64,000 nucleotides of DNA, from assembly GCF_025380365.1 (NCBI RefSeq), contig NZ_JAOCQF010000005.1, forward strand, positions 62,001 to 126,000, in the 5' to 3' direction. The position numbers and the translations under genes are program-made. Below are positions 9,692 to 18,749 of this stretch, piece after piece (positions within the stretch are counted from its first letter, which is position 1; every line of letters begins with the position of its first letter). This DNA comes from Albidovulum sediminis. GTDB taxonomy: Bacteria; Pseudomonadota; Alphaproteobacteria; Rhodobacterales; Rhodobacteraceae. The notes beneath the pieces are model-generated. The model worked only from the letters and a program-made list of their open reading frames with translations, had not been told where the DNA came from and made no database searches.

Positions 9692-11065
9692 ATGAAACGG
9701 ACATTCACCATTGCGGTGCCCGCCGTGATGCTCGCTTCCTGTGCAGCGGTCGGGCCGGACTATGTCCGCCCGGAGATGCCGCTGCCGACGCAGTTCGTCA
9801 ATGGCAGCAATGCCGCGCTGACCGAGGCCGCGACTGAACGTTGGTGGGGCGGGCTCGGCGATCCGCTCCTTGACGAACTCGCCGACCGCGGCCTGTCGCA
9901 GAATCTTGACATCCGCACGGCGCAGTCCCGCATCCGCCAAGCCGAGGCCGCGCTGCGTCGTACCGGCATGCCATCGCAGATCCGCGGCGACCTGACCGCG
10001 CAGGCCGGTCGCGAGGGTGACGGCGACGGTAATGCCGACGACGTGAGCAGTGGGGCGGCCGATGCGGCCTTCGTGTTCGACCTTGCCGGCGGTGCCCGCC
10101 GCGGGCGCGAGGTGGCGACCGCAGGCCTTGCCGCCGCCGGTTTCGATGCGGGCACGGTCCGGCTCGCCTATCTCGCCGATCTGGCAGATGCCTATGTCGA
10201 TGCCCGCTATTTCCAGAACGCCGCCTGGATCACCCGAAAGGCGATCGAATCCCGCCGCGCCGCGCTCGATCTCGTGACCCGCCAGATCGAGGCCGGAAGC
10301 GCGACCGCGCTCGACGAGGCGCAGGCGCGGGCGTTGCTGCGCAGTGCCGAGGCCGCCCTGCCGACGCTGCAATCCAACTTCGAGGCCAGCGTCTTCCGCA
10401 TCGCCACGCTGCTGGCCGAACCGGCGGCACCGATCCTTGATCGGATGACGCAGGGTGCCGGGCAGCCCACGCCGAAGCGGGGCTCGGCCACCGGCACACC
10501 GGCCGACCTCTTGCGCAACCGCCCCGACATCCGGGCGGCCGAGCAGGATCTGGTGGCCGCGACGGCGGCGATCGGCGTCGCCGAGGCCGATCTCCATCCC
10601 TCGCTGACACTGTCGGGTTCGGTCGGCGCAGGCGACGACGACGACTGGTTCTTCGGACCGACGCTGCGGCTGCCGGTCCTGAACCGGGGTGTGCTGACCG
10701 CGCGGCGCGACGAGGCCGTGGCGCGGGCGTCCGAGGCGGAACTGGTCTGGCGCGGGGCGGTGCTGGGCGCGGTCGAGGAAGTCCAGGTGGCGGCTTCCGC
10801 CACGCGGTACTGGCGCCGCCAGGTCGCTGCGCAGCGGGCGGCAACCGAGGCCAACGACGAAGTACGCGACCTGACGACGCAGGCCTACGAAGGCGGCGAG
10901 ACGGTGCTGACCGACGTGCTCGACGCCGAACGCCGGTCACTCGACAACCGCCTCGCACTCGCCGCCAGCCTGCGCGAACTGAGCAAGAGCTGGATCCAGC
11001 TGCAGGTCGCGACGGGGCGCGGTTGGTCGTACGGGGCGCCTCTTGCCGACCTCCCGCAGGAGTGA
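9692..11065 (+). CDS. Outer membrane factor lipoprotein (NodT/TolC-like efflux or secretion channel)
   Basis: 457-residue outer membrane efflux protein. The signal peptide ends in a lipobox (VMLASC, Cys about residue 17), so it should be lipid-anchored. The VGPDYVRPEMPLPTQF start and the repeated OMF coiled-coil pattern, including LLRNRPDIRAAEQDLVAATA near residue 270, are typical of the NodT subgroup of RND/type I channels. A GTG three bases upstream is an alternative start. It converges with the HlyD and ABC exporter genes, with only 6 bp between stops, and is the likely outer membrane exit for that type I system, although NodT proteins more often pair with RND pumps. Confidence 0.85.
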   Translation: MKRTFTIAVPAVMLASCAAVGPDYVRPEMPLPTQFVNGSNAALTEAATERWWGGLGDPLLDELADRGLSQNLDIRTAQSRIRQAEAALRRTGMPSQIRGDLTAQAGREGDGDGNADDVSSGAADAAFVFDLAGGARRGREVATAGLAAAGFDAGTVRLAYLADLADAYVDARYFQNAAWITRKAIESRRAALDLVTRQIEAGSATALDEAQARALLRSAEAALPTLQSNFEASVFRIATLLAEPAAPILDRMTQGAGQPTPKRGSATGTPADLLRNRPDIRAAEQDLVAATAAIGVAEADLHPSLTLSGSVGAGDDDDWFFGPTLRLPVLNRGVLTARRDEAVARASEAELVWRGAVLGAVEEVQVAASATRYWRRQVAAQRAATEANDEVRDLTTQAYEGGETVLTDVLDAERRSLDNRLALAASLRELSKSWIQLQVATGRGWSYGAPLADLPQE

Positions 11066-11071
11066 CCCCGG

Positions 11072-12415
11072 CTACTGCTCGCGGAAGGCGCGCGCCATAC
11101 TGTCGACGATCGGCCTGGCGATGTACTGGGCGAAGGTGCGATCCTCGGTCTTGATCATGATCTCGACCGGCATCCCGGGCTTCGGCACGAAGCGCAGAAC
11201 ACGCGCCAGTTCCTCGTTCGAGAGCGACACGCGGACGACATAGACCTCGCGCGCGGCGGGCTTTTCGGTGGCTTGTGCGACCGCGTCGGCCGAGATGTAT
11301 TCGACCCTGCCGTTGAGGATCGGCGTGGTGCGCTGGTTGAGTGCGACGAGCCTCACGGTCGCCGTCTGGCCCACCTTGACGCTGTCGATGTCGCCGCGCG
11401 GCACTACCGTCTCGATGATCAGCGGTGCATCGTCGGGCAGGATCTCGGCGATCGGCAGGCCGGTCTCGATGACGCCGCCCGCGGTGTGGTAGTAGAGCCG
11501 CACCACCGCGCCCGAGACGGGCGCCAGCACCTCGGTCCGCGCCAGCACGTTCTCGGCCTTGCGCATCTGTTCGCGCACACTTTCCAGTTCAGCCTGCACC
11601 GCCTCGAGTTCGGTCAGCGCGGCGCGGCTATACTCGTCGCGTGTCTTCTCAAGCTGAGTGTGGAACTTTGCCCGCATTTCGTCCAGCTCGGCCCCCTCTG
11701 CGGCGAGCCGCGCCAGCTGGCCAAGCGCGTCAAGCCGCATCCGCTTGAGTGCAGTCACCGTGTCGCGCTTAGTGAGCCCGGCCTCAAGCAGACCGTCCTT
11801 CGCCTTCAACTCTTCGTCAAAGAGCTGCAACTGGCCGTCGAAGGTGACGATCTGCTGTTCTATCCCGCGCTGGCGGGCATTGAGCGCGTCGATGTTGCGC
11901 TCGATCAGCATGAGGTCGTTGGCAAGGCCGGACACCGCCACCGAGAACGAAAGCCGCTGGCCGTCGACGATGGTCTTCACTTCGGGATCGTCATCGTAGG
12001 CCGCGATTTCCGCGGGCATCGTCAGCACCCGAAGCTCGCGGTGCTGGGCGAGAAGCCGCGCCTCGGTCGCCACGAGGCGGACCTGCCGCAGGAATAGCTC
12101 GCGCTTGTTGGCCAGGGCCAGCGTTTCGTCCAGCCGCAGGATCGGCTCTCCGGCGACCACCGGATCGCCCTCGCGGACGAGGATTTCGTGAATGATCCCG
12201 CCTTCCAGGTGCTGGACGATCTTGTTCTGGCCAGTCGCCACGAAACTGCCCTGTGAGATGACCGCAGCGGCGAGCGGCGCGCGGAAGGCCCAGAAGCCGA
12301 AGCCACCCAACGCGACGGACAACAGCAGGAATCCGAACGCCACCTGACCCCTGATCGAGCGCGGCACATCGGCATACCACTCGGCGGCGTCTGGAATGCG
12401 TGCCACGTCAGCCAT
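11072..12415 (-). CDS. Type I secretion membrane fusion protein (HlyD/PrtE family)
   Basis: 447 residues. A single N-terminal membrane segment (QVAFGFLLLSVALGGFGFWA, about residues 24-43) precedes a periplasmic region with the lipoyl/barrel motif GQNKIVQHLEGGIIHEILVR and a long coiled coil (about 90-290). The C-terminal RTEVLAPVSGAVVRLYYHTA and PGMPVEIMIKTEDRTFAQYI segments are hallmarks of HlyD/PrtE adaptors. The ATG overlaps the end of the ABC exporter gene by 8 bp, so the two are translationally coupled. It would bridge the ABC exporter and the outer membrane channel. Confidence 0.93.
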   Translation of the reverse strand: MADVARIPDAAEWYADVPRSIRGQVAFGFLLLSVALGGFGFWAFRAPLAAAVISQGSFVATGQNKIVQHLEGGIIHEILVREGDPVVAGEPILRLDETLALANKRELFLRQVRLVATEARLLAQHRELRVLTMPAEIAAYDDDPEVKTIVDGQRLSFSVAVSGLANDLMLIERNIDALNARQRGIEQQIVTFDGQLQLFDEELKAKDGLLEAGLTKRDTVTALKRMRLDALGQLARLAAEGAELDEMRAKFHTQLEKTRDEYSRAALTELEAVQAELESVREQMRKAENVLARTEVLAPVSGAVVRLYYHTAGGVIETGLPIAEILPDDAPLIIETVVPRGDIDSVKVGQTATVRLVALNQRTTPILNGRVEYISADAVAQATEKPAAREVYVVRVSLSNEELARVLRFVPKPGMPVEIMIKTEDRTFAQYIARPIVDSMARAFREQ

Positions 12416-14471
12416 CCTTGCCTCCCTGCGTCTGCACCGCCGCCTGCGCCTCGGCGGCGACCTGGCCGCCGGGGGGCGACCGGTCGGCCTGCAGCTTGGT
12501 CAGCACCGCATCGCGCTTGCCGAACAGCGCGATACCGCCATTGGCGATCAGCATGATCTTGTCGACCACGTTCAGGAGCGCCGGCTTCTGGGTGATGATC
12601 ACCGTGGTCATGCCATTGGCGCGGGCATGTTCGATCGCCTTGGCCAGCGCCCTGTCGCCCGCCACGTCGAGGTTCGAGTTCGGCTCGTCCAGCACGAGAA
12701 AACGCGGCTCGCCGAAGAAGGCGCGGGCAAGGGCGATGCGCTGCTTCTGCCCGCCCGACAGTGGCGCGCCATCGGCCGCCACCATCGTCTCGTAGCCCTG
12801 CGGCAGCTGCGCGATCATGTCGTGGACATCGGCCAGCACTGCGGCACGGTGAATCTGGTCGTCGGTCGCATCCTCGCGCATCCTGGCGATGTTCTGCTTG
12901 ATCGTGCCGGGGAAGAGCTGCACGTCCTGCGGCAGGTAGCCGATGTTCTCGCCCATCTGGCGGGGATCCCAGTTCCTGAGATCCATCAGGTCTAGCCGGA
13001 CATTGCCCGAGGTCGGCAGGATCGAGCCCACCAGCATCTTGCCGAGCGTCGTCTTGCCGGCGCCGGAGTTGCCGATCACCGCCAGCGCATCACCGGGATC
13101 GAGCGAGAAACTCAGCCCGTTCAGCACGACCTGCTTGGTGCCGCCCGGCACATAGAGCAGCCGCTCGACGTCGAGCCGCCCCTCGGGGCGCGGCAGGCGC
13201 AGCCGCTCGAACTGATACTTCGACGTGGTGAGCAGGCGGTGGATGCGATCATAGGCGGCGCGGGTCAGCAGGAAGGTGTGCCAGCCCTCGATCGCGCCCT
13301 CGATCGGGGCCAGCGCCCGGCCGGCGATGATCGAGGCGGCGATCACCATGCCGCCGGTCAGCTCGCCATCAAGCGCCAGATAGGCGCCCCAGCCGAGGAG
13401 TCCGACCTGGGTCAGGAGGCGCACCGCCCGCGACACCGCGGCCGCGATGATGTTGCGGTCCTGCGCCCGCACCTGCGCGGTAAGCGAGGCGGCGGTATCG
13501 CGGCCCCAGATCGACACCGCCTCGGGGATCATCGCCATCGCGTTGATCACCTGGCTGTTGCGCGACATCGAATCGAGATGGAGGTTGGCGCGCGACTGCG
13601 CCGCAGTCGCCACGCCGAACGGCCCGGAAGTCACCCGCTGGTTGACGACCGCGATCACGAACAGCACGAGCGCCGTCGCCATCACGATCAGGCCGAGATC
13701 GGGGTGGACGAGATAGATCGCCAGCATGAAGAGCGGCGCGAAGGGCACGTCGAGAAACGACAGCAGCGTGCCCGAGACAAGGAAGCCGCGCAGTTGCTGA
13801 AGATCGCCGAGCGTCTGGTATTCGCGCCCCAACCCGCTGAGCGAGGCATGCGCGGCCGCACTGAGGATCGGTGCGCCGAGCCGGGCCGCGACCTCGACCG
13901 CAGTCCGCATCAGCATGAAGCGCCGCACCGCGTCGAGAATCGCCTGCAGCACGACCGCACCGACGATCACGATGGTAAGCATGATCAGCGTGTCGATCGA
14001 ACGGCTGGTCAGCACCCGGTCGGAGATCTGGAACAGATAGATCGGGATCGACAGGATCAGCAGGTTGGTCGCGCAGGTCAGGACGAAGACGAAGCCGAGG
14101 TTGCGCCTGACGGCGGCGATCCCCTTCTTCATGCTGGCGCCGAAATCCTCGGGCCCCGTCCGGCGGTGGAAGATCATACCCCGACCGCTCCCGCCACCAT
14201 CCGCCTTGCCGGGCACGCGGTCAGGTCGGCGTGGGATCGGGCCGGTCGAACCTTCGACCGTCGCGCCGACGCCCGCCGGCCGGTCGGGCGCGCGTGCCTC
14301 TGCAACTGGTGTCGCCGTCCGCATCTCCGGCCCCAGTATCAGGCGGTCCAATGTCCCGGGCGGCGCGCTACGCCTTGTCGAAAAGACCGGCACCCTCGGG
14401 TTCGCGCCGGGAAGATCCTGTTCATCGATGTGATCCTTCAAGAAACACTCCAGATTGCTTGGGCCGGTCAC
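12408..14471 (-). CDS. Type I secretion system permease/ATPase (PrtD-like)
   Basis: 687-residue ABC exporter half-transporter. An unusually long, proline- and arginine-rich N-terminal tail (about 110 residues) precedes the membrane domain, which begins at FGASMKKGIAAVRRNLGFVF. The nucleotide-binding domain holds Walker A GNSGAGKT, the signature LSGGQKQR, Walker B FLVLDEPNSNLD and the H-loop replaced by a Q-containing TTVIITQKP. The frame starts with GTG at 14471, overlapping the preceding stop (GTGA). An internal ATG (MIFHRRTGPEDFG) would give a conventional length and is an alternative. It exports a C-terminal-signal substrate, probably an RTX-type or large repeat protein not visible here. 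Confidence 0.92.
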   Translation of the reverse strand: MTGPSNLECFLKDHIDEQDLPGANPRVPVFSTRRSAPPGTLDRLILGPEMRTATPVAEARAPDRPAGVGATVEGSTGPIPRRPDRVPGKADGGGSGRGMIFHRRTGPEDFGASMKKGIAAVRRNLGFVFVLTCATNLLILSIPIYLFQISDRVLTSRSIDTLIMLTIVIVGAVVLQAILDAVRRFMLMRTAVEVAARLGAPILSAAAHASLSGLGREYQTLGDLQQLRGFLVSGTLLSFLDVPFAPLFMLAIYLVHPDLGLIVMATALVLFVIAVVNQRVTSGPFGVATAAQSRANLHLDSMSRNSQVINAMAMIPEAVSIWGRDTAASLTAQVRAQDRNIIAAAVSRAVRLLTQVGLLGWGAYLALDGELTGGMVIAASIIAGRALAPIEGAIEGWHTFLLTRAAYDRIHRLLTTSKYQFERLRLPRPEGRLDVERLLYVPGGTKQVVLNGLSFSLDPGDALAVIGNSGAGKTTLGKMLVGSILPTSGNVRLDLMDLRNWDPRQMGENIGYLPQDVQLFPGTIKQNIARMREDATDDQIHRAAVLADVHDMIAQLPQGYETMVAADGAPLSGGQKQRIALARAFFGEPRFLVLDEPNSNLDVAGDRALAKAIEHARANGMTTVIITQKPALLNVVDKIMLIANGGIALFGKRDAVLTKLQADRSPPGGQVAAEAQAAVQTQGGKDG

Positions 14472-15201
14472 GCCAGAACCGATTGCATGACATCGAGACT
14501 GCCACCTTCGCCGGCGACCGGCGGCAGATGTCCGCCCTCCTCATGGGGGGCTGGCGGGTCGATCATGTCGCTGGCGAGAAAGGCCGCGACCGCCTCGCTG
14601 GTGAGCGCGGCGAGCGTGACGCCGTCGGGCACCGCGTCGCTGTCGATCAGTCCCGCCTGGTAGATCAGCGCGTCGCTGTAGACCTCGCCGCCCGCGAGCA
14701 CGGTCGAATCGATCCCCATGTCGGTGATCCGCGCGTCATTCAGAAGCGCGTTCGACCCGGTGGTGACGGTGACCTCGTCGCCGACGCCGGCGACGAAATC
14801 CTCCAGCGCGAGATGGACCTGGTCGGCATCGCCGACATAGCTGCGCTGGTCGATCACGTTCATCTCGATCAGGTCGCCGGTGATGTAGAGTACCGACAGC
14901 ACTTCCGTGCCGGTGAACAGCGGATCGGCGGCAAGCTGCGCCGTGATCGAGGCAGCGCCATGGGCCAGCGCCTCGCCCGCTGCGCGGAAGGTATCGGTCA
15001 TCGCGGTGATGCTGTCGATGCCGGTGGTCGAGATCGCGGCGCTGTTCTGCAGATAGTTGTCGCCGCCGCCGAGCCAGTCCTCCGCCCCGAGCGAGCCGGT
15101 GATGGCATCGCTGTCGAGCAGCACGCTGATCTGCTGGATCAGGTTCATCGTGATCATGCTGCCGCCGACGATGATCAGGTCGTAGTGGAAGCCGAGTTCG
15201 G
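14468..15201 (-). pseudogene. Type I secretion-associated protein, N-terminus removed by transposon 1
   Basis: The open frame continues without a stop through 15157 up to the transposon tip at 15202 (…TELGFHYDLIIVGGSMITMN), so what remains is the C-terminal portion, at least 244 residues. It is Asp/Gly/Ala/Thr-rich with spaced phrases such as ITGDLIEMNVI and VTTGSNALLNDARI, a composition I associate with secretion-linked proteins encoded beside PrtD-type exporters in Rhodobacteraceae. It may be the substrate or an accessory. Its stop overlaps the exporter start, so it was the first gene of that operon. An internal ATG at 15157 could still start a 229-residue product, but the native promoter is gone. 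Confidence 0.7.
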
Positions 15202-15267
15202 TGTCGCGTTGCCGTTAAATATGAGACGCGGTGCGTTGGGCGACATTTCTTGCCCTTAATTGTGAGA
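15202..15267. repeat. Left terminal repeat array of transposon 1
   Basis: Two copies of an 18-bp site in the same orientation: TTGCCGTTAAATATGAGA at 15209-15226 and TTGCCCTTAATTGTGAGA at 15250-15267. The outer one is part of the terminal inverted repeat; the inner one overlaps the end of tniQ. Confidence 0.85.
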
Positions 15268-16107
15268 TTCTGCTGCCAGTGGGGAGGTCCGTTGTCGGGT
15301 GCGTTCCACGATCCGATCAACGGCGACTAACAGGCGCGGTTCCTTTTCGAATGCCGCCAGCAACGCAACCCTTGCAAAACCGTCGATGCCGGCGCTGAAC
15401 ATCACCGCCTTAACCAGCGGGCGCTTCCGGGCCACGGCGATCGCAGCGAGGCAGAACAGTCTCACGTCCGGTCTGGGGCCCTGAAGTGCGAAGGCCGGAT
15501 CCCCGCGGACCTTCTTGAGACCCATTGCAAAACGGGCGGCCCGCATCGCGCGACGGAGATCGACGCTGCCGCTGGACGTGGCTGCTTGCTCGAGCAGCCC
15601 TGCCCCGCTCCGGGCACGACGCAGCAACTTTTCTGGCTGGACCTCGACTTCGGATCTACCAAGGATCGGAAGGAGCCTCTCTCCGCACTTCTGGCAGTCG
15701 AATGCCCAAGCCCGCCGCCAATGCTTCAGCGCGAGGCCAAGTCGTGAGCACCTGGGACAACGCTGGAACGGAACCTGCGCCGTCAGTAGCGCTTCGTTCT
15801 GGGGCAGTGCCGGAAAGATCAGCGACTGGACAAGCGCGGGAGAGACGCGCGCCGCCGCGGCGATCCGTCCAGCGGCTTCGGCGTTGAGTTCGAAGTTAAG
15901 CGTGTCGGCATGTCGGCTGTCCAGACCGACATGCGCCAGAAGTTCGCTGATTTCACAATAATTACTGGCCGCCAGCCGCGCCAGCCAACCGGAGAGGAGC
16001 TCATCCCGGAGTGGCGCGACGGTCTTCGGGAGCGGGCGCAGCGTTACGCTCCCGACTGCTCGAGCCGCCGCTGAGCGGTTGCGTGGCGCGACCAGACCGG
16101 GGTCCAC
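15256..16107 (-). CDS. tniQ: TniQ-family target-selection protein (transposon 1)
   Basis: 283-residue TniQ/TnsD-like protein. The signature LRDELLSGWLARLAASNY lies near residue 33, followed by a zinc ribbon with CPRC and CQKC (about residues 118-143). In Tn7/Tn5053-type elements TniQ guides target choice and couples to the AAA+ protein. The ATG at 16107 overlaps the tniB end by about 64 bp; an internal non-ATG start nearer 16045 is possible. Shorter than the TniQ copies at 28377 and 31061. The stop lies inside the left repeat array. Confidence 0.85.
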   Translation of the reverse strand: MDPGLVAPRNRSAAARAVGSVTLRPLPKTVAPLRDELLSGWLARLAASNYCEISELLAHVGLDSRHADTLNFELNAEAAGRIAAAARVSPALVQSLIFPALPQNEALLTAQVPFQRCPRCSRLGLALKHWRRAWAFDCQKCGERLLPILGRSEVEVQPEKLLRRARSGAGLLEQAATSSGSVDLRRAMRAARFAMGLKKVRGDPAFALQGPRPDVRLFCLAAIAVARKRPLVKAVMFSAGIDGFARVALLAAFEKEPRLLVAVDRIVERTRQRTSPLAAESHN

Positions 16108-16925
16108 TTCGTGATTGCGTCATCGGTGATGCATTCCTCGCCGGAGAGAATGGCATCGATAGACAGATCTTTGACCAGAGCGAAGATCCGCGAGGTCACC
16201 CCGCCGGTCAGTGCAAGGATCTGCTTGAGCGATTTAACCTTCAGATTGGATTTCTTCCCTAGCGGCATCGCCGCGATAAGGGTCTGGATCATGTCCGAGA
16301 ACTCGGCGTCATCGCGCCAGTTCGGCAGGTGGTGCTCGTCCAGCCGCCGGGCAAGCTGCACGTCGCAACGGATTGCATCCACTGCTTCGCTGACCCCGAA
16401 GCAGACCAGAGACGCCTCGAGTTCGTTGCTGAGATAGCGCAGGACATTGAGGAAGCGGCGCTGCTCGCGGTGGGTTCCGGCCAACAGGTTGTGGACCTCG
16501 TCGATCATGATCATGCGAAGCCCGAGATCACGCAGCAGGGCAATCACTCGGACTTCGAGGGCGGCAACGCTCTGTGCGCGGACGCCCAGCGTCGTTGCCG
16601 GCGCGCCGACCGCCGCGAGGATATGCAGATAGAACCGCCGTTCGTCAGGAGCGGGCGGCGCCTGCAGCAAGAGCAGTGGGGTGTGGGTTATGCCCACGGC
16701 CGGGTCATATTCCGGCGCGTATCTGCGCGAGAGGTTCCGGGCGATCATCGTCTTGCCGATGCCCGAAGCACCATGGACGAGAAGGCCTGGCATCCGGGTT
16801 TGCCGCGGCGCGTCGATCAGGCTCTGCAACCTGTCCAGCACCCGCTCTGCGCGGGGAAAGCCGATCCAGATGTCCGATTGAATGAGGGCGATACGACCGT
16901 CTTGCCCAGTTCCCCCTGCCCTCAC
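16044..16925 (-). CDS. tniB: TniB AAA+ transposition ATPase (transposon 1)
   Basis: 293 residues from the GTG at 16925, two bases before the tniA stop; the frame extends further upstream, but that part only shadows tniA. Walker A is HGASGIGKT and Walker B is LRMIMIDEVHNLLAG, followed by the family segment REQRRFLNVLRYLSNELEAS. TniB is the TnsC-like ATPase that assembles on target DNA and activates the transposase. The gene is translationally coupled to tniA and overlaps tniQ. Confidence 0.9.
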   Translation of the reverse strand: MRAGGTGQDGRIALIQSDIWIGFPRAERVLDRLQSLIDAPRQTRMPGLLVHGASGIGKTMIARNLSRRYAPEYDPAVGITHTPLLLLQAPPAPDERRFYLHILAAVGAPATTLGVRAQSVAALEVRVIALLRDLGLRMIMIDEVHNLLAGTHREQRRFLNVLRYLSNELEASLVCFGVSEAVDAIRCDVQLARRLDEHHLPNWRDDAEFSDMIQTLIAAMPLGKKSNLKVKSLKQILALTGGVTSRIFALVKDLSIDAILSGEECITDDAITKWTPVWSRHATAQRRLEQSGA

Positions 16926-16926
16926 G

Positions 16927-18558
16927 TTACCATCGCTCCACCTTGAACAACGGGCGCGACGTATCACCGGTGTCGACCGGGCGCAGCCCCTCGGACGAGA
17001 AATCTGCTGGGGTTGGCCCTTTCGACGCACTGCGTCTTTCGCGGGATCGGCGTTCGGCCTTGGTCAGGATCCGGCTTTCCCCCTCGATCTGCCGTTGCTG
17101 TCGGATCAACTCTGCCAGGACCAGCTCATTAGACCCCGTCTTGCCTAAGGTCCGCGCCATCCTCATGGCCTCGCGATACTCCCACAACGACACCGGCGGG
17201 ATTTCCAGGTTTCGGTAGCGCGCCTCCACGCACCGTCCGCCGTCGAGCTCGACCCAGATCGCGGAGATGTCACGCGGATCGTAGCGCACGACCACCTTCC
17301 CGTCCTTTCGGGCAGCCCGCCCCGCCAGGGCATCCGACCAGTAGCGGATGTCGAACAGATGAATGCCATCCCGCCGAATCTGGCGCTTCTCGCTTGGCAG
17401 GAAGCTCACCCGGAACGCCTCCATGTCGAAGGGAATGTCGCTCGACATTTCCGCGGCCAGCGCCTCCCATTTGGCGACGGGCGTGCAGCCAAGGCTCGAG
17501 TGAACGCTGTTGTTGTAGCGACAGATTTCCAGAACGAACCAGCTGTCAAACTCACTCAGACTCATCGCGGCCTTGGCTTCGGCATCATAGCTGCCCTTGG
17601 CGGCAATGGAGGACTCGGTCGTTCCAGGCAGCAGGTGCACGGCCCCCATCATCGTGCCGATCAGCCGCTCGATGTGACCGCCGAAGTGCGGGCGCGCCAG
17701 GGGCCGGTACGTGAGATCGATCCCCCATTCGGCACAGGCCCCTTGGAAGGTGTTCGACCGGAAATCGCTGCCGTTGTCGACGTGAATGCTGCGCGGCCGG
17801 CCCTGTGCGGGCCAGGGTGCACTACTGCCCAGATCGGCCAGAAGCGCCGCCTTCGGCGCGACGGCCCGGGTCAGACAAAGCGCCACCGAGAGGCGAGACG
17901 GCGCCTCAAGGCTAACGTAGTATCCGGTCACCATCCGCGTGGCGATGTCGATCGTGAGCGTCACCCAGGGTCGGCCGATGGGTTTGCGCTCGAAACTGTC
18001 GACAAGAATGATGTCAGCCAGCGTGTGGTCGACCTGCACGACATCGAGGGGAAGGCCCACCTTCTTCCTGCCGGGCACCGGGCCAAACCTCTGGCGCGCC
18101 GCCTTTGCGCCCTCCCTTGCCCTCATGAGTTCGCGTTCGTCCAGCGCGTCCAGTCGCCGCTGCACCGTCCGGCGCGTTGGCGACTGAAGGCCACGTTCAC
18201 GACAAGCGATGCCGATCTCCTTGACTACGCGCGCCAGGCTGGCTCGCTCCCGCCGCAAATAGTACCGGCGCAGATGGCCTTCGATGAGCGCCTCGACATC
18301 GCCGGAGATAACCGTCGTGCCCGAGCGCCGACCGCGCTTTCGTGCGGCCAGCGCGCTGGTCCGCCCACCATCCTCTGCCAGCCGCCTGATCCAGCGCCAC
18401 ACCGTCGCCCGGCTGACGCCGAGCTCCCAGACAGCATCCCGAACACCACTTTCCAGACTGCCGGCGCCCGCAAGATAGGCTTCCACGAGCGGGCGCAGGA
18501 CCGTGGCCCTGCGATGGGTTTCGGCGCCAACCGCTTCGCCAGGATCCCCGTCCTCCAT
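16927..18558 (-). CDS. tniA: TniA DDE transposase (transposon 1)
   Basis: 543-residue transposase. An N-terminal helix-turn-helix (GVSRATVWRWIRRLAEDGG) precedes the rve integrase core: first Asp in VVQVDHTLADI, second in SIHVDNGSDFRS, and Glu in GGHIERLIGTMMGAVHLLPG. The C-terminal Mu-type beta domain contains GIHLFDIRYWSDAL and YDPRDISAIWVELDG. All three catalytic residues are present. It resembles the TniA of transposon 3 (same GHIERLIGTMMGAVHLLPG run) more than that of transposon 2. It starts just inside the right repeat array. Confidence 0.93.
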   Translation of the reverse strand: MEDGDPGEAVGAETHRRATVLRPLVEAYLAGAGSLESGVRDAVWELGVSRATVWRWIRRLAEDGGRTSALAARKRGRRSGTTVISGDVEALIEGHLRRYYLRRERASLARVVKEIGIACRERGLQSPTRRTVQRRLDALDERELMRAREGAKAARQRFGPVPGRKKVGLPLDVVQVDHTLADIILVDSFERKPIGRPWVTLTIDIATRMVTGYYVSLEAPSRLSVALCLTRAVAPKAALLADLGSSAPWPAQGRPRSIHVDNGSDFRSNTFQGACAEWGIDLTYRPLARPHFGGHIERLIGTMMGAVHLLPGTTESSIAAKGSYDAEAKAAMSLSEFDSWFVLEICRYNNSVHSSLGCTPVAKWEALAAEMSSDIPFDMEAFRVSFLPSEKRQIRRDGIHLFDIRYWSDALAGRAARKDGKVVVRYDPRDISAIWVELDGGRCVEARYRNLEIPPVSLWEYREAMRMARTLGKTGSNELVLAELIRQQRQIEGESRILTKAERRSRERRSASKGPTPADFSSEGLRPVDTGDTSRPLFKVERW

Positions 18559-18592
18559 CTTCTCCGACCGCTGCTTGCCCGCTTGAACGTTG

Positions 18593-18707
18593 TCTCAGCT
18601 TTAGGGGCAAGAATGTCGGAGTTAAAGGCAAAATCTCACATTTAACAGCAAAGCATCGCCATTGATTTTGTTGGGTTTGTCATCTCGCCTTTAAGGGCAA
18701 CGCGACA
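18593..18707. repeat. Right terminal repeat array of transposon 1
   Basis: Four copies of the same 18-bp site, inverted relative to the left end: 18593-18610, 18614-18631, 18634-18651 and 18683-18700 (read on the minus strand, consensus TTGCCcTTAAAkgtGAGA). Spacings are about 21, 20 and 49 bp. The terminal TGTCGCG lies at 18701-18707. The array sits just upstream of tniA and may also let the transposase regulate its own promoter. Confidence 0.85.
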
Positions 18708-18749
18708 GCAAATCGTTCGGTTCCATATCGGCAATCGCTGCAATGCTGC

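Larger units (their letters stand above)
15202..18707. mobile_element. Transposon 1: Tn5053/Tn402-like tniABQ element
   Basis: 3,506-bp element with tniA, tniB and tniQ on the minus strand. The outer ends match as inverted repeats: TGTCGCGTTGCCgTTAAA at 15202 and TGTCGCGTTGCCcTTAAA read inward from 18707. Further copies of the same 18-bp repeat lie inside both ends (two left, four right), the layout of transposase binding sites in Tn7/Tn5053-type elements. The left end cuts the secretion-associated gene. The 5-bp flanks (TTCGG left, GCAAA right) do not match, and the rest of the cut gene is not on the right side, so a deletion or recombination followed insertion. No cargo gene is present. Confidence 0.88.

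Noticed and set aside
13239-14663. 474-codon plus frame opposite the exporter
   Set aside because: Shadow of the ABC exporter gene.
18707-18720. GTTCGG at both flanks of transposon 1 as a target duplication
   Set aside because: On the right it lies seven bases beyond the end of the terminal repeat, so it is not adjacent to the tip.
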